A stretch of DNA of 12,201 nucleotides from Deltaproteobacteria bacterium (GTDB lineage: Bacteria; Desulfobacterota; Syntrophobacteria; B119-G9): assembly GCA_003646715.1 (NCBI GenBank), contig QMLL01000018.1, positions 1-12,201 of the forward strand, read 5' to 3'. Of this stretch, positions 12,005 through 12,201 are shown one piece after another. The notes beneath the pieces are model-generated. The model was not told the origin of the DNA. It searched no databases and saw only the letters and a program-made list of their open reading frames with translations. The number at the start of each line of letters is the position of its first letter. Position 1 is the stretch's first letter. Both the position numbers and the translations under genes were made by a program.

Positions 12005-12201
12005 ATGATAATTGAGATTTTGACTCTCTTTCCGGAAATATTTTCGTCTCCGTTACAACACAGCATTTTGGGAAAGGCCCTTCAGAAGGGCCTTTTAAAT
12101 GTTAACGTGAGAAATATCAGAGATTATGCCTTTGACAAGCATCGCCAGGTGGATGACAGGCCCTTCGGCGGTGGCAGTGGCATGCTCATGAAGCCTGAGC
12201 C
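12005..12201 (+). CDS. trmD: tRNA (guanine-N1)-methyltransferase TrmD, N-terminal part (3' end outside window)
   Basis: The window ends 65 codons into this gene. TrmD methylates G37 of tRNAs with SAM, preventing +1 frameshifting. The visible part starts MIIEILTLFPEIF, then PLQHSILGKALQKGL, and RDYAFDKHRQVDDRPFGGGSGM, which is the conserved N-terminal signature of the SPOUT-family TrmD. The ATG lies seven bases after the rimM stop, without a clear ribosome binding site, fitting coupled translation. The reading frame is open to the last base. A terminator-like hairpin lies inside the coding sequence at 12073-12096. Confidence 0.96.
   Translation, partial: MIIEILTLFPEIFSSPLQHSILGKALQKGLLNVNVRNIRDYAFDKHRQVDDRPFGGGSGMLMKPE
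12073..12096 (+). promoter_or_regulatory. Terminator-like hairpin inside trmD
   Basis: AAAGGCCCTT, loop CAG, AAGGGCCTTT form a 10-bp perfect stem followed by one more T and AAAT. The shape is that of an intrinsic terminator, but it lies in codons 23-31 of trmD, and the T-run is short and mostly within the stem. It could attenuate trmD relative to the upstream ribosomal genes or simply reflect codon choice. Confidence 0.35.

Overview
The window is an ordinary chromosomal stretch of a Gram-negative anaerobe, most likely a member of the Desulfobacterota (former Deltaproteobacteria, Syntrophobacteria-like). This placement is an inference. It rests on the gene order ffh-rpsP-khpA-rimM-trmD, a DUF721/DciA-type helicase-loader gene, a TatA gene, small Cys-cluster proteins of a kind I associate with this phylum, and a split B12-dependent acyl-CoA mutase with its MeaB GTPase. 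No mobile element, CRISPR array, tRNA or rRNA gene was seen.

Layout: (1) 1-1400 is the end of the large ribosomal-protein/RNA polymerase operon: the C-terminal part of rpoA, then rplQ with an unusually long acidic tail, closed by a perfect palindromic terminator that also serves a small convergent Cys-cluster gene. (2) 1606-4253 holds a short gene-free stretch, dciA (+) and uvrC (-), which meet tail to tail with a 4-nt overlap. (3) 4264-7569 is a minus-strand metabolic operon: mutase large subunit, stand-alone B12-binding subunit, MeaB GTPase, then an intrinsic terminator just before uvrC. (4) 7570-8449 is a long gene-poor stretch containing a candidate regulatory repeat and a candidate structured RNA or weak ORF. 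(5) 8450-9098 holds a six-Cys protein and tatA. (6) 9099-9537 is gene-free apart from a strong sigma70-type promoter and a possible leader peptide for ffh. (7) 9538-12201 is the translation/SRP operon ffh-rpsP-khpA-rimM-trmD (trmD cut by the window end).

How the genes work together: the two ends are housekeeping transcription and translation operons. The middle operon encodes a complete B12 mutase system (TIM-barrel subunit, cobalamin subunit, G-protein chaperone). Automated annotation would call the enzyme methylmalonyl-CoA mutase. However, the residues at the two positions that distinguish substrates are Phe92 and Gln210, as in isobutyryl-CoA mutase, instead of Tyr and Arg. The operon also lacks epimerase and carboxylase genes. 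This suggests isobutyryl-CoA/butyryl-CoA interconversion or another uncarboxylated acyl-CoA rearrangement, and it is the most interesting biological point in the window. No clearly novel multi-gene system was found.
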